A DNA stretch of 62,261 nucleotides from assembly GCA_035632955.1 (NCBI GenBank), contig DASQFU010000032.1:1-62261 (forward strand), given 5' to 3'. This document shows positions 24,627-35,173 of this stretch, in pieces; the stretch's first letter is position 1, and the number at the start of each line of letters is the position of its first letter. Under the pieces are notes generated by a model that was not told the origin of the DNA, did no database searches, and was given only the letters and a program-made list of their open reading frames with translations. The position numbers and the translations under genes were made by a program. Source of the stretch: DASQFU01 sp035632955. GTDB lineage: Bacteria; Eisenbacteria; RBG-16-71-46.

Positions 24627-24685
24627 CACCCATCGACCGGCGAAGAGAGGCTCCGGATTGGCCGGAACAGGCCCAGAGTCCCTGC

Positions 24686-24715
24686 TTGAAGCGGTCTATG
24701 GCCGTCGGCTAGACT
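24686..24715 (+). promoter_or_regulatory. Sigma-70-type promoter of the lamin-tail protein gene
   Basis: TTGAAG, an 18-nt spacer and TAGACT. The start near 24722 gives a leader of about 185 nt to the ATG at 24908. The -10 hexamer TAGACT recurs at three other starts in this window. Confidence 0.55.
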
Positions 24716-24907
24716 TATCGTGGCTCGAATACCAAACGTATGCTGAATGGTGTTCCGCCGGAGCCTTTGGGCGCGGTGGATCGGGCCGAAACGCATCGAG
24801 GCCGCGAGACGGCCGCCACCTCCACGCCTGGCATCGGTTTCGGGTCGAGCGGTATCTCCGCGAGCCCCGCTATGCATCACGGTCCATCACCCTGCAAGGA
24901 GCCCCTG

Positions 24908-25603
24908 ATGAAGAGATCAGCTATCACGCTGCTCGTTCTGCTCGCGACGTGCGCTCTCGCGAGCTCCGCGTTCGCCGCCAATGTCGTCCGCATCAGCCAG
25001 GTGTACGGCGGCGGTGGCAACAGCGGCGCGCAGTTCTCCAACGATTATGTCGAGCTCCACAACTCTGGCGGCGTTCCGGTCGATATCAGCGGCTGGTCGC
25101 TCCAGTACGGCTCCGCCACGGGTACGGTCGACCTGGGCGCATGCACGAACTGTCTCACGGTGTTGCCGGCCGGCTCCGTCATTCCTGCCTGCGGCTACTT
25201 CCTGATCCAGCTCGCCGCCGGCGCGACGCCGAGCGGTGCACTGCCGACGCCCGACTACGCCGCTCCGCAAGCGACCGCCAACAACCTCGGCGCCACGGCC
25301 GGGAAGATCGGTCTCAAGAACAACGGCACCACGACGCCGTGCTCGCCGCAGACCGCGTTCGTCGACCTCGTCGGCTGGGGTGCAACGGCCAACTGTTTCG
25401 AGACCGCGGTTGCCCCCGCGCCCAGCAACAGCACGATGCTGGTCCGGGCTGGAGCCGGTTCGACGGATGTTGACAACAACAGCACGGATTTCACGGCCGT
25501 CGCCGCGACGCCGCGTAACTCGCAGAGCGCCGCGAATCCGAACTGCCAGGTGACCCCGACCCTTCGCGAGACGTGGGGCAAGGTCAAGTTCCTGTACCGC
25601 TAG
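24908..25603 (+). CDS. Secreted lamin-tail-domain (LTD) protein
   Basis: A 231-residue exported protein. Residues 1-23 form a signal peptide (SAFA cleavage). The mature part is a lamin-tail domain: VRISQVYGGGGNSG, NDYVELHN and DISGWSLQYGS are its hallmark strands, and four cysteines probably form disulfides. LTDs occur in secreted nucleases and adhesins; no nuclease domain is attached here. The protein ends in ETWGKVKFLYR, a short conserved-looking tail that could be a sorting or surface-attachment signal (inference). AAGGAG precedes the ATG by 6 nt. It is monocistronic, with its own promoter and a strong terminator. Confidence 0.9.
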   Translation: MKRSAITLLVLLATCALASSAFAANVVRISQVYGGGGNSGAQFSNDYVELHNSGGVPVDISGWSLQYGSATGTVDLGACTNCLTVLPAGSVIPACGYFLIQLAAGATPSGALPTPDYAAPQATANNLGATAGKIGLKNNGTTTPCSPQTAFVDLVGWGATANCFETAVAPAPSNSTMLVRAGAGSTDVDNNSTDFTAVAATPRNSQSAANPNCQVTPTLRETWGKVKFLYR

Positions 25604-25621
25604 TCGCAGTTCCGCTGAACG

Positions 25622-25655
25622 AGAAGCCCCGCTCCAACGAGCGGGGCTTCTTCTC
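25622..25655 (+). terminator. Intrinsic terminator after the lamin-tail gene
   Basis: A 13-bp perfect stem (AGAAGCCCCGCTC / GAGCGGGGCTTCT) with a CAAC loop, followed by a T/C-rich tail. On the other strand the stem also could stop transcription of the TPR fragment ending at 25700. Confidence 0.85.
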
Positions 25656-25699
25656 TTGGGTCGCGCTCTCGCCGTCAAGGGCGACCAGCCGGCGGGCGT

Positions 25700-25942
25700 T
25701 TACGACTCGAAGTGATTCGGCTCGCCGCGACGGTACCGGGAGAGCTGAAGCGAAAAGCGCCGGACCTCCTCCGACTCGCCGGACGCATTCGCCAATGCGA
25801 TCGCTCGTTCGCACGCCGCGATCGCTTCCGGGAAGCGTCCCTGTTCCGCGTACGCCCCGGCGAGCGTGGAGAAGATCGCCGCCACCGGCTGCGGGCTGTG
25901 GTCTCTCGCGCGCTCGGCGAGCCGCACGGCCTCTGGGGTCCA
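25700..25942 (-). pseudogene. C-terminal fragment of a TPR protein, 5' end lost
   Basis: About 80 residues containing one clear tetratricopeptide repeat (LAGAYAEQGRFPEAIAACERAIAL) and a short basic tail, ending in a normal stop. A helix that would precede it (PEAVRLAERA) begins at the breakpoint near 25940, and the frame has no credible start. TPR tails of this kind close large O-GlcNAc-transferase-like or membrane glycosyltransferase proteins. The N-terminal part is absent: the sequence turns into a glycosyltransferase fragment on the opposite strand at the same point. It is either a deletion remnant or an assembly junction. Confidence 0.6.
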
Positions 25943-26241
25943 AACTGTCGGAGTTTCACACCGGATATCGCGCCTTCTCGCGTGAGCTGCTCGAATCGCT
26001 TCCGTTGGATCGCAACTCGGACGACTTCGTCTTCGACAATCAGATCCTAGCCGAGATCCTGTGGCGCGGAGCGCCGATCGCCGAGATCTCGTGCCCGACG
26101 AACTACTTCCACGAGGCTTCGTCGATCGGATTCACGCGCGCCGTGGCGTACGGGTTCGGGTGTCTTCAGACGGGAGTCGCTTACCGCCTCGCGAAACTCG
26201 GGGTGATTTCCTCCCCGCTATTCCCGCCCCGATCCCCCTGA
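25939..26241 (+). pseudogene. C-terminal fragment of a family 2 glycosyltransferase, 5' end lost
   Basis: About 100 residues that match the end of a dolichol-phosphate-mannose-synthase-like GT2 enzyme: LSEFHTGYRAFSRELLESLPL, SDDFVFDNQ and the CPTNYFHEASSI segment. The nucleotide-sugar DxD half of the enzyme is missing, since the homology stops at about position 25939, directly where the oppositely directed TPR fragment begins. It cannot be a functional transferase alone. No start codon or ribosome site is present at the junction. Confidence 0.65.
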
Positions 26242-26651
26242 AATTCGCTCTCGACTTCGAGCCACACGCCCGTGGTCCCGCTCCTCGACCGCGTCGGCTT
26301 CGGGCTCCGGACGTAAGGCGTTCCGACGCTTTCGTGTCCCGTCAGGTATGCGTCCTGCACGGGCGGGCCGCCTTTTCGGGGTGCCGGGTGAGCCGGCCCA
26401 TCGCGAGGGTGGCCGGCAACGCCCAATCACCCTAGGCCGAACCGAGCACCCCGTTCGGAACCCTTGAGTTCGGAGGCTGCCTGTTTCTCAACGGACAACT
26501 TGCCAACAACTTAGGCCTGGCTGAATCGGCCTGTGCATTTTTCCCACGCTCCCGGCGAATGATTTGCTAATCGCAAGGGTGGCGGACTTCCCACCCAGAA
26601 CCCGGGAGGCCGACTGGGCAGCTCCCTGCGACCCGTCCCAGAGGTCCCAAC
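26242..26651. other. Intergenic stretch before the Lon-like gene
   Basis: No supported gene. A short inverted repeat (CCGAAC / GTTCGG) lies near 26440. At 26553-26568 CGGCGAA-N4-TTGCT has a perfect -12 element and correct spacing but a poor -24 element, so it is a doubtful sigma-54 site about 85 nt upstream of the Lon-like start. Confidence 0.35.
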
Positions 26652-28502
<1,851 letters not shown>

Positions 28503-28515
28503 CCGACCGCCTGTC

Positions 28516-28529
28516 CCCCCGCGCGGGGG
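28516..28529 (+). terminator. Short GC hairpin after the Lon-like gene
   Basis: A palindromic C5GCGCG5 sequence starts 14 nt after the Lon-like stop. There is no clear T-run, so it is a weak terminator candidate. TTAATT at 28535-28540 then lies 10 nt before the next ATG, a possible -10 of a leaderless gene. Confidence 0.4.
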
Positions 28530-28550
28530 TGTGCTTAATTCGCGCACCTC

Positions 28551-30131
28551 ATGCGCTCATCCCGACCGCGACCTCGTGCGAGCGAGGCTCGGCGTCAGCC
28601 GCGCGCGATTCCTGCCGGGGCCGTTCCGCTGCTCTGGTCCGTGGGCTTCGCACTCGCGCCGCTCGTGCTCTATCTCGCCCTGGTCCCGCCGGTTTCTGGC
28701 GACAAGGACGGCAGCGAGTTCACGCTGGCGCTCGCGACCAGCGGCATCCCGCATCCGACGGGATATCCCATCTATACCCTCGCCGGCCACGGGTTCGCGC
28801 GACTGATCCACGCGTTCGGCGCGACCTGGCCGTATGCGGCCAACGCGTGGAGCGCGGTGGGAGCCGCGGTCGCGTTGTTCTTCTTTCATGCGACTGCAGT
28901 CCGCCTCCTGCCCGGGGGTCCCGTCCCGCGCGCGCTCGTGGCCGGCGCCTGCACGCTGTTGCTCGCGCTCCATCCCGTGTTCACGATGGAAGCCACGCTG
29001 GCCGAGGTCTACAGCTGGCATCTCGCGTGGCTCATGGGTCTGATCCTGCTGTTCGTGAGCTGGATGACGCGTCTGAACCACGAGCCGCGGCCGAGCTCCG
29101 GGTGGTCACGGCGCGCCGCGCTCTGGGGCGTCGCGTGCGGTCTCGGGCTCGCGCACCATTTCACCTCGGTGCTGTTCGCGCTTCCTGTCTCGCTGGCGCT
29201 CGCGCTCGCCCTTGCTCGCACCGGACACTGGCGAGCCCGTCTGGTGCTGGTCGCGGTTGCGGGCGCGGCGCTGCCACTCGCCGCATACGGTTACCTCGTG
29301 TTTCGCGCGTTCCACCCCGCGGCATGGCAATGGCCGCTCCTCGATGGATCGTTCGCCGGCATCCTGCGACACGTCACCGGCGTGGACTACCAGCGCTACC
29401 TGGGTCGTTTCGCGCCCAACGTGGTGCAGGCGCGCTGGCTCGCGCTCTATGTCTACCCGTTGCTGGTCGTCGGGTTATCCACGCTCGCCATCGGAGCGGC
29501 ACGTGCGCGCGATGCCGGCGGGCGCTGGATCCGCGTGACGCTGCTTGCCGGGGCCTCGTTGCAGCTCGTCCACGCGTTCAACTACGGCGTGACCGATCCG
29601 GCGTCGTACTTCCTGCCGCCGCTGGCGATCTCACTTCTCGGTGTGCTCGGGCTCGCATCCTGGTTGGCAGCCCAAGGCCGAACCGCTGTCGCGCTGGGCG
29701 CGGTCGTCGCGGTCACCCTGGTGGCCGGCGTCTCGTGGATCCCGCTGGCGGTCGAGCGCCGCGCGCTACTGGGCGCTTTCGAAGGGAATATTCGGACCAT
29801 GTGGCGCGCCATCCCGGTCGATGACGCATTCGTCTTCTGGGCCGATGACCTGTCGATGCGCCTGCACGAGTACCAGCTCCTCGCCGGCGAGCGGCCTCAC
29901 CTCGACGTCGAGAACCCGCACGCCTTCACGTATCCCGAACCGCGCCGAAGGTTCGCACAGCGCCACGGATTCGATCCGCTCGCCGGGCTCGATCCAATCA
30001 CGCGCGAGAAGCTGGCCCGCATTCCCGAGAACGTCAGCCGCCAGACGTCCCGCCCGGTGGTCGTGTTCGATCACCTGAGCGGATCGGTCCGCGTCGTGCC
30101 AAAGGCCGAGTCGCACGAGCTCTCGCGTTGA
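28551..30131 (+). CDS. DUF2723 family multi-spanning membrane protein
   Basis: A 526-residue inner-membrane protein with about ten helices. The first periplasmic loop has the DUF2723 signature DKDGSEFTLALATSGIPHP followed by TGYPIYTL, which recalls the acidic loop of GT-C glycosyltransferases such as protein O-mannosyltransferase. It is therefore a candidate lipid-linked-sugar transferase or a protein working in envelope glycosylation; the activity is not established. The last 120 residues are soluble. No ribosome site precedes the ATG, and TTAATT lies 10 nt upstream, consistent with a leaderless mRNA. Confidence 0.85.
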   Translation: MRSSRPRPRASEARRQPRAIPAGAVPLLWSVGFALAPLVLYLALVPPVSGDKDGSEFTLALATSGIPHPTGYPIYTLAGHGFARLIHAFGATWPYAANAWSAVGAAVALFFFHATAVRLLPGGPVPRALVAGACTLLLALHPVFTMEATLAEVYSWHLAWLMGLILLFVSWMTRLNHEPRPSSGWSRRAALWGVACGLGLAHHFTSVLFALPVSLALALALARTGHWRARLVLVAVAGAALPLAAYGYLVFRAFHPAAWQWPLLDGSFAGILRHVTGVDYQRYLGRFAPNVVQARWLALYVYPLLVVGLSTLAIGAARARDAGGRWIRVTLLAGASLQLVHAFNYGVTDPASYFLPPLAISLLGVLGLASWLAAQGRTAVALGAVVAVTLVAGVSWIPLAVERRALLGAFEGNIRTMWRAIPVDDAFVFWADDLSMRLHEYQLLAGERPHLDVENPHAFTYPEPRRRFAQRHGFDPLAGLDPITREKLARIPENVSRQTSRPVVVFDHLSGSVRVVPKAESHELSR

Positions 30132-30153
30132 CGCGAAGACGCGAGCCGCGGCG

Positions 30154-30537
30154 CTACCCGGGCCCAGTGCCTTCCACGTCTTCGTCGCGTACCTCGCCGC
30201 CGCGTTCGAGCGCCTGGAGGTAGTCGGCGATCAGCGCGCGCGCCTCGGCGACCTCGCGCCTGCGCACCAGGATCTCTCCCCACGCCGACGTGGACCAGTC
30301 GCGCCGCACCGAGCCGTAGCCCGGCAAGGTCGCGCTGCGCAGGAGCGCGCGAATGCCTTGATGCTCCAGGATCCCGCACAGCAGCGCGCCGGCAGCGGCG
30401 TCCGGAACCCGGTGCACGACTTCGGGCCCCTCGCCATCGGCGCCCCGCGGCGGCTCGTCGGCGAGGACCGCACGGCACTTCGGGCAGGCCACGACGGCCG
30501 GGGGATATTCGGCGCCGCACTCCGGGCAGAATCCCAC
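30154..30537 (-). CDS. Zinc-ribbon plus DUF2007-like protein
   Basis: A 127-residue protein. Residues 1-25 are a zinc ribbon with two CPxC pairs (FCPECG, CPKC). The rest fits DUF2007, a small signal-transduction-like domain with PII-like fold (EVVHRVPDAAAGALLCGILEHQGIRALL, then WGEILV). The start is probably the GTG immediately before GFCPEC, 15 nt after the aminotransferase stop, and without a strong ribosome site. Cotranscription with the aminotransferase is likely. The role is unknown. Confidence 0.75.
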   Translation of the reverse strand: MGFCPECGAEYPPAVVACPKCRAVLADEPPRGADGEGPEVVHRVPDAAAGALLCGILEHQGIRALLRSATLPGYGSVRRDWSTSAWGEILVRRREVAEARALIADYLQALERGGEVRDEDVEGTGPG

Positions 30538-30551
30538 GTGAGCGGAGTCGC

Positions 30552-31757
30552 TCAGCCGGCGCGCACGGCGGTCACGTGGTGTTTGAGGCGGGCGGCCGCC
30601 GCGACGATGTCCTCGCGCCGCGTCGCGAGCGACATCCGCACCCAGCCGCGATACTCCGCACCGAATGCGGTTCCGGGCAGCACCGCGACTCCGATCGACA
30701 GCCACTCCTCGATCAGCGCCCAGATGTCGCGCCCGGCCAGCGCCAAGCCGACGTCGGCGAACGCATAGAACGCTCCCTGCGGAGCCGGCACGCGAATCGC
30801 CGTCTGGCCCGCCAGCCCTTCGAGGAGCCGATCGCGCCGGTCCTGATAGGCGCGGCGCATGCTCTCGACCGCCGTTTGCTCACCCGTGACCGCGGCACGG
30901 GCTGCGCTCTGAACCGAAGGGAACACGCCGTGGGTCGTGTAGAAGGCGAGCAACGGCCCGAGCACGGCGCGCAGCGCCGGAGGAGCGGCGAGATAGCCGA
31001 CCCGCCATCCCGTCATCGCGTACGACTTGGAGAAGGTGTAGACGCTCAGGGTGTGCTCGCCCATGTCCGGAAGCGATCCGATGCTGTGGTGACGAGTGCC
31101 GTCGAACAACACGTGCTCGTAGGCCTCGTCGCTGATTACCCATAGATCGCGCGCGCGCGCGACGGCCGCGATCGCCTCCAGATGTTCGCGCGACAGGACG
31201 GCGCCGGTCGGGTTGTTGGGGGTGTTGAGATAGAGACCGCGCGTCTCGGGACGCAGCGCGCTCTGCAGCCGAGCCGCGAGTCCGGCCGGATCCAGGCGTC
31301 CTTCCAAAACGTCGAGATAGGCCGGCATCGTGCGGTACGTGGCGCCGTGAGCGAATCCGACCAGCTTGGGGATCGCCATCCAGTGCGGTGACAGCACCAG
31401 GACCTCGTCGCCCGCGCCGAGCAACGCCTGGAACGCCAGGTAGAGCGCATGCGTGCCGCCGTTGGTGACGACCACGTCATCGGGCTCGCACGCGATTCGA
31501 TTCTCGCGCGCCAGCTTTTCGACCAGCGCGAGTCGCAGCGGCATCGAGCCCCGCTGATCCGGATAGTGGGTCTCGCCGGCGCGAGCCGCGGCCGCGAGCG
31601 CCTCGACGACGTGCGGCGGAGTTTCGAAGTCCGGCTCGCCGCGCTCCAGATGGAGGATGTGCTCGCCGGCCAGCTCGCGGGCGCGGGCGGCGGCCATCAC
31701 CCGGCCCAGCTCGGAGGTCATCGCCAGCACCGGGCGGTCCGCGATCAGTCTGGGCAC
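30552..31757 (-). CDS. Class I/II pyridoxal-phosphate aminotransferase
   Basis: A 401-residue fold-type I aminotransferase (aspartate/aromatic group). The Schiff-base lysine is K244 in TFSKSYAMTGWRVG, and the NTPNNPTG substrate/cofactor loop, DEAYEH and the C-terminal RMSLA arginine are all present. It transfers an amino group to 2-oxoglutarate or a similar acceptor. The family does not allow a precise substrate call; aspartate, alanine and aromatic aminotransferases share all these motifs. The start is GTG with GGAGG about 9 nt upstream. Confidence 0.93.
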   Translation of the reverse strand: MPRLIADRPVLAMTSELGRVMAAARARELAGEHILHLERGEPDFETPPHVVEALAAAARAGETHYPDQRGSMPLRLALVEKLARENRIACEPDDVVVTNGGTHALYLAFQALLGAGDEVLVLSPHWMAIPKLVGFAHGATYRTMPAYLDVLEGRLDPAGLAARLQSALRPETRGLYLNTPNNPTGAVLSREHLEAIAAVARARDLWVISDEAYEHVLFDGTRHHSIGSLPDMGEHTLSVYTFSKSYAMTGWRVGYLAAPPALRAVLGPLLAFYTTHGVFPSVQSAARAAVTGEQTAVESMRRAYQDRRDRLLEGLAGQTAIRVPAPQGAFYAFADVGLALAGRDIWALIEEWLSIGVAVLPGTAFGAEYRGWVRMSLATRREDIVAAAARLKHHVTAVRAG

Positions 31758-31917
31758 GTGGTCAATCCTCCGCTCCGAATGCTCGAGACCTGGCGGTTCG
31801 CGAATCTAGCATGGGGTCCGTGCCCCAGGAAACGTCGGCCGGCCTCCCCGGCACGTGGCGCGACTCGCGCGCGCCGCGAACACCAGAACCGCGACATAGA
31901 GGCGGATCGAGGTTGCG

Positions 31918-31933
31918 CGGCACGCGCCTTGCC
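31918..31933 (+). promoter_or_regulatory. Candidate sigma-54 promoter of the GAF-coiled coil gene
   Basis: CGGCACG-N4-TTGCC matches the -24/-12 consensus TGGCACG-N4-TTGCW at all core positions except the first T and the last W. Transcription would start near 31944, about 38 nt before the ATG. This is the best sigma-54 match in the window. Confidence 0.55.
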
Positions 31934-31981
31934 TTGCTCTAGTGGCACCTCGACCGTTCCCTTCCACCTGGGGGTTTTGCC

Positions 31982-33340
31982 ATGTCGAAGTTCGATCTCC
32001 GGGACATCTCGGAGCGCCTGGCCGCGTCGCGGGACACCGAGGCGGTGGTGTTCGAGTTCCTCGGATATCTCCAGGCCGTGCGCTCGGATTGGCGCGCTTC
32101 GCTGGCCTTCTACGAGGTCAGTCGCGACGCCCTGGTCAATATTTACGAGCGGCATGGGAACCGCCTGGCGCGGAAAGACGTCGTCCTCCCGGCGGACGAT
32201 CTGCCGCCGCGACTCGTGCGAAAGTTCTTTCATCCCAGTGCATTTTTCAATACGGCGAACCGCCGATCGCTTCTCACCCACCTATTCCAGTCGTCACCGT
32301 ACTACGAGCCCGATCCGATCGAGGCGCCGGGGCTCATGCCGCTGACGCCGATTCCGAACTGGCAATCGTGCGTGTGTCTCCCGCTCGCCGATCAGGAGGA
32401 CCTGATCGCGATGGTCGTGATCGTGAGCGACAGGAAGGGTGCGTTCGGCAGCAAGACCATCGGCGAGATCATTCCGCTCAAGAGCATGGCGGCCCTCGCG
32501 CTCGCTCAGCATCTCCACCGCTCCGCGCGGCCGCGGGCCTCCGACGATCGCAGCGCGCGCGCCGCCGCGGCCGAGTTCCAGGAACGCATTCGCCGGCTCA
32601 ACGCCGAGACCGCGGAGCTGACCGAGGAGAACAAGGTCAAGGCCGCCCGGCTACAGGCGCTCGCGTGCGAGATCGAGCTGCTCGACAAGAGCTCGAATCA
32701 GTACAAGCAGGAGCTCGATGGCGTGAAGAGCCAGCTGTTCGCGCTCGAAGAACAATCGGCCGCCGCGACCCAGCATCTGTCCGAGGCGTACTCGCAGCTC
32801 ACCGACACTCAGACCCGCCTCGCGGGTCTGCAGAGCACGGTCGGGTTCCTCAAGGAGGCGTTTCAGGTGCTCTCTCAGGAACACGACCCGGACGCGTTCT
32901 CGCACACGCTGGTGACCTGGTTCTGTGAGCACTTCGGCCTCGACCGCTGCAGCCTCATGGTGCTCGACGGATCCAAGGAGACGCTGCGGATCAGCGCGCA
33001 GCAGGGCATCGATCCGGCGATCGCCGACAACGTGAAGGTGCGGGTCGGGCAGGGCATCGCGGGATGGGTCGCGCACAATCGCAAGCCGCTGCTGGTGCGC
33101 GTGCGCAAGGACGCCGAGTCCGTGAAGCACACCCATCAGGACGCCTACAACTCGGATTCGTTCATCTCGGTGCCGCTGATCTACAACAACCGTCTTCGTG
33201 GCGTGCTCAACCTGAGTAACAAGCGGGACGGTGAGCCGTTCGACGACCTGGATCTGGATCGCGCGCTGCTCGCCGGATCGATCATGGCGATGACGCTCGG
33301 CGCGCAGGACGTGTCACGCCGATCCGCCGCCTGGGCGTAG
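31982..33340 (+). CDS. GAF-coiled coil-GAF signalling protein
   Basis: A 452-residue cytoplasmic protein. A first, divergent GAF-like domain spans about residues 20-185 (NWQSCVCLPLADQEDLIAMV). Residues 195-300 are a long coiled coil (heptads around ERIRRLNAETAELTEENK). A canonical GAF domain follows (about 305-440) with VRVGQGIAGWVAHNRKPLLV and FISVPLIYNNRLRGVLNLSN. There is no kinase, cyclase or DNA-binding output, so it may be a ligand sensor or scaffold that works through a partner. GGGGG lies 8 nt before the ATG. Its 3' end overlaps the convergent Nudix gene by 59 nt. Confidence 0.85.
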   Translation: MSKFDLRDISERLAASRDTEAVVFEFLGYLQAVRSDWRASLAFYEVSRDALVNIYERHGNRLARKDVVLPADDLPPRLVRKFFHPSAFFNTANRRSLLTHLFQSSPYYEPDPIEAPGLMPLTPIPNWQSCVCLPLADQEDLIAMVVIVSDRKGAFGSKTIGEIIPLKSMAALALAQHLHRSARPRASDDRSARAAAAEFQERIRRLNAETAELTEENKVKAARLQALACEIELLDKSSNQYKQELDGVKSQLFALEEQSAAATQHLSEAYSQLTDTQTRLAGLQSTVGFLKEAFQVLSQEHDPDAFSHTLVTWFCEHFGLDRCSLMVLDGSKETLRISAQQGIDPAIADNVKVRVGQGIAGWVAHNRKPLLVRVRKDAESVKHTHQDAYNSDSFISVPLIYNNRLRGVLNLSNKRDGEPFDDLDLDRALLAGSIMAMTLGAQDVSRRSAAWA

Positions 33341-33863
33341 CCGAGGCGCCCGGCCGCGAGCTAGCCGCGCGCAGCTCTTCGAGTGCCTGGCGGTGGGAAG
33401 CGAAGGCGATCCTCCGAGGCGGTTGCTCGAGCGGGAAGAACCTCGCCTCGAGCGCGTCGTCCCCCGGCTTGAGCCTGCCGCCGACGCGCACGCCGGTGTA
33501 GAGGATCAGAACCGCCCGCGCGCGCGGGTCGTCGCGACCCGCATAGACGCCGAACAAGCCCGTCAAGCGCGCGGCGATGCCGGTCTCTTCGAGCAGCTCG
33601 CGCCGCGCGCATCGCCGCGGCGTCTCGCCGTACTCCATGAATCCCGCCGGCAAGCACCACGCTCGCGCCGCGGGCGCATAGCGCCGCCGCACCATCAGCA
33701 CTCCACGGCGCTCGACCAGGATCACGCCCGCGGCCGGCACGGGGTTGCGGTAGAGGATCAGCCCGCATGCCGGGCACGTCGGCCGGGATTGCCCGTGATC
33801 CTCGCGAGGGATCAGCCGGGTTCCACAGCGGGGGCAGAAACGAGGTCGCGCCAGCGTCGACAT
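33282..33863 (-). CDS. Zinc-ribbon Nudix hydrolase
   Basis: A 193-residue Nudix enzyme. The N-terminal zinc ribbon (FCPRCG, CPACG) resembles that of NudC and ADP-ribose pyrophosphatase-like proteins. The Nudix box is complete: GFMEYGETPRRC then ARRELLEETGI gives G-x5-E-x7-REUxEExGU. Substrate may be NADH, ADP-ribose or another nucleoside diphosphate derivative. The start MSTLARPRFCPRCG is chosen by the ribbon; upstream codons lack support. The C-terminal 30 residues are Arg/Pro-rich and lie in the region overlapping the GAF gene, so this tail may be non-essential. Confidence 0.88.
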   Translation of the reverse strand: MSTLARPRFCPRCGTRLIPREDHGQSRPTCPACGLILYRNPVPAAGVILVERRGVLMVRRRYAPAARAWCLPAGFMEYGETPRRCARRELLEETGIAARLTGLFGVYAGRDDPRARAVLILYTGVRVGGRLKPGDDALEARFFPLEQPPRRIAFASHRQALEELRAASSRPGASATPRRRIGVTRPARRASSP

Positions 33864-33903
33864 GGACGTCGCACACTGCCACGAGCGGGCGGCGCAAAGG
33901 AAG

Positions 33904-33931
33904 AGCCCGGTCGTCGTCGCACGACCGGGCT
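33904..33931. terminator. Terminator-like hairpin downstream of the PDZ gene
   Basis: An 11-bp stem (AGCCCGGTCGT / ACGACCGGGCT) with a 6-nt loop lies between the PDZ-protein stop (34057) and the Nudix start. On the minus strand it is followed by a CT-rich tail, so it should end the PDZ transcript. Confidence 0.65.
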
Positions 33932-34056
33932 TCCTCGCCACCGCCTCCAGAGGGCGTCGCGCTGCACCTTACCGTCCGGCTAACGCGCCATTCATGTCTG
34001 ATTGGCGCGGACGGCTCGGACCGACGCCCCCTTCGGGCGGTGAACTTCGTTCCTCG

Positions 34057-35043
34057 TCAGTTGCGATCCATGCGATCCAGTCTCTCGCGCAGCTCGCGCA
34101 GCTCTTCCCGCAGCTCGCGCAGCTCTTCGCGCAGCATCCGGCCGTCAGGTCCTTCGGGCCTCAGGACCCGAATGCGCTCGCGATCGCTGAACCCGAGTGA
34201 TTCGCGGCCCATCGCCCGCCGGCGCGCGGGCGCCGCGTCCAGCTCGGTCTCGAAGGTGCGGCGAGCGCCCTTGCGGATCACCCGCAAGGAGACTTTGCCG
34301 TCCGCGTCGTTCAGGGCGCGGATCAGCGCTTCCGCATCGGCGACCGTCCGATCGCCGACACCCGTGATCACGTCACCCGCCTTGAGCCCGATTCGATCCG
34401 CGGGCGTGTCCGGCAACACTTCGACGACGAGCGCGCCCTTGCCGTCCTTGACTCCGAAGTAGTCGCCGAGATCCGCGTTCAAGGTCTCGACGCGGACGCC
34501 GAGCCGGCCGCGACCCATGCCCCGATACAAAACGTCCGGTTCGGGCGCCGGCATAACGTCCACCCGGCCCTTGCGGATGGCCGGCGGCGACGGCGGCACC
34601 GGAACGTCGAACTCCTCGGACTCGAGATCACGAGTCTCCTCTCCCGAGTCTCGGCCGGCGAGCCGGGCCTCGAGCGTGTGGCGCTCGCCGTTGCGAACCA
34701 CCACCAGGCTCACGCTCTGACCGACGCGCGCGCCGCGAACAACGCTCGACAGCTCGTCCGGCGTGTGGACGGTGCGCGAGTTGACGCTCACGATCACGTC
34801 ACCCTTCTCGACTCCGGCGCGCTCCGCCGGACTGCCGCTCACGACACGGTTGACGAGCACTCCGTCACCGCGGAAATCCATGGCGTCGCGCAGGCTGCTG
34901 GTCATCTCCTGCGTGTACACGCCGAGCCACGGCGTCTCATTACGATCCTGGGCTCGAGCGCCCCCGACCAGCGCACCCGCGAGGCCGAGCGCGCACACAC
35001 AAGCACCCAGACCCCAACTCACGAGGCCTGCCGGCTTCCTCAT
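34057..35043 (-). CDS. Exported double-PDZ protein without a protease domain
   Basis: A 328-residue protein with a signal peptide (residues 1-31) and two PDZ domains (about 38-128 and 178-265), each with a carboxylate-binding-type loop (WLGVYTQEM, GRLGVRVETL). No trypsin-like or S41 catalytic domain is present, unlike DegP or CtpA. The C-terminus is a regular leucine heptad coiled coil (LREELRELREELRELRERL), so it probably oligomerises. It may be a periplasmic adaptor that binds protein C-termini. AAAAGGAGGGG directly upstream is a very strong ribosome site. Confidence 0.88.
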   Translation of the reverse strand: MRKPAGLVSWGLGACVCALGLAGALVGGARAQDRNETPWLGVYTQEMTSSLRDAMDFRGDGVLVNRVVSGSPAERAGVEKGDVIVSVNSRTVHTPDELSSVVRGARVGQSVSLVVVRNGERHTLEARLAGRDSGEETRDLESEEFDVPVPPSPPAIRKGRVDVMPAPEPDVLYRGMGRGRLGVRVETLNADLGDYFGVKDGKGALVVEVLPDTPADRIGLKAGDVITGVGDRTVADAEALIRALNDADGKVSLRVIRKGARRTFETELDAAPARRRAMGRESLGFSDRERIRVLRPEGPDGRMLREELRELREELRELRERLDRMDRN

Positions 35044-35173
35044 TGAACCCCTCCTTTTGTGCTAGCGTCCCAACTCCATCGTTGTCCCAGGGAGCGCTGT
35101 GCTTTACAACGCCCCATCCCCCGTCGCGGTTCCCGGAAGTTGCCTGCTCCGCACCGCGAGCCCGCGGAGTCTC

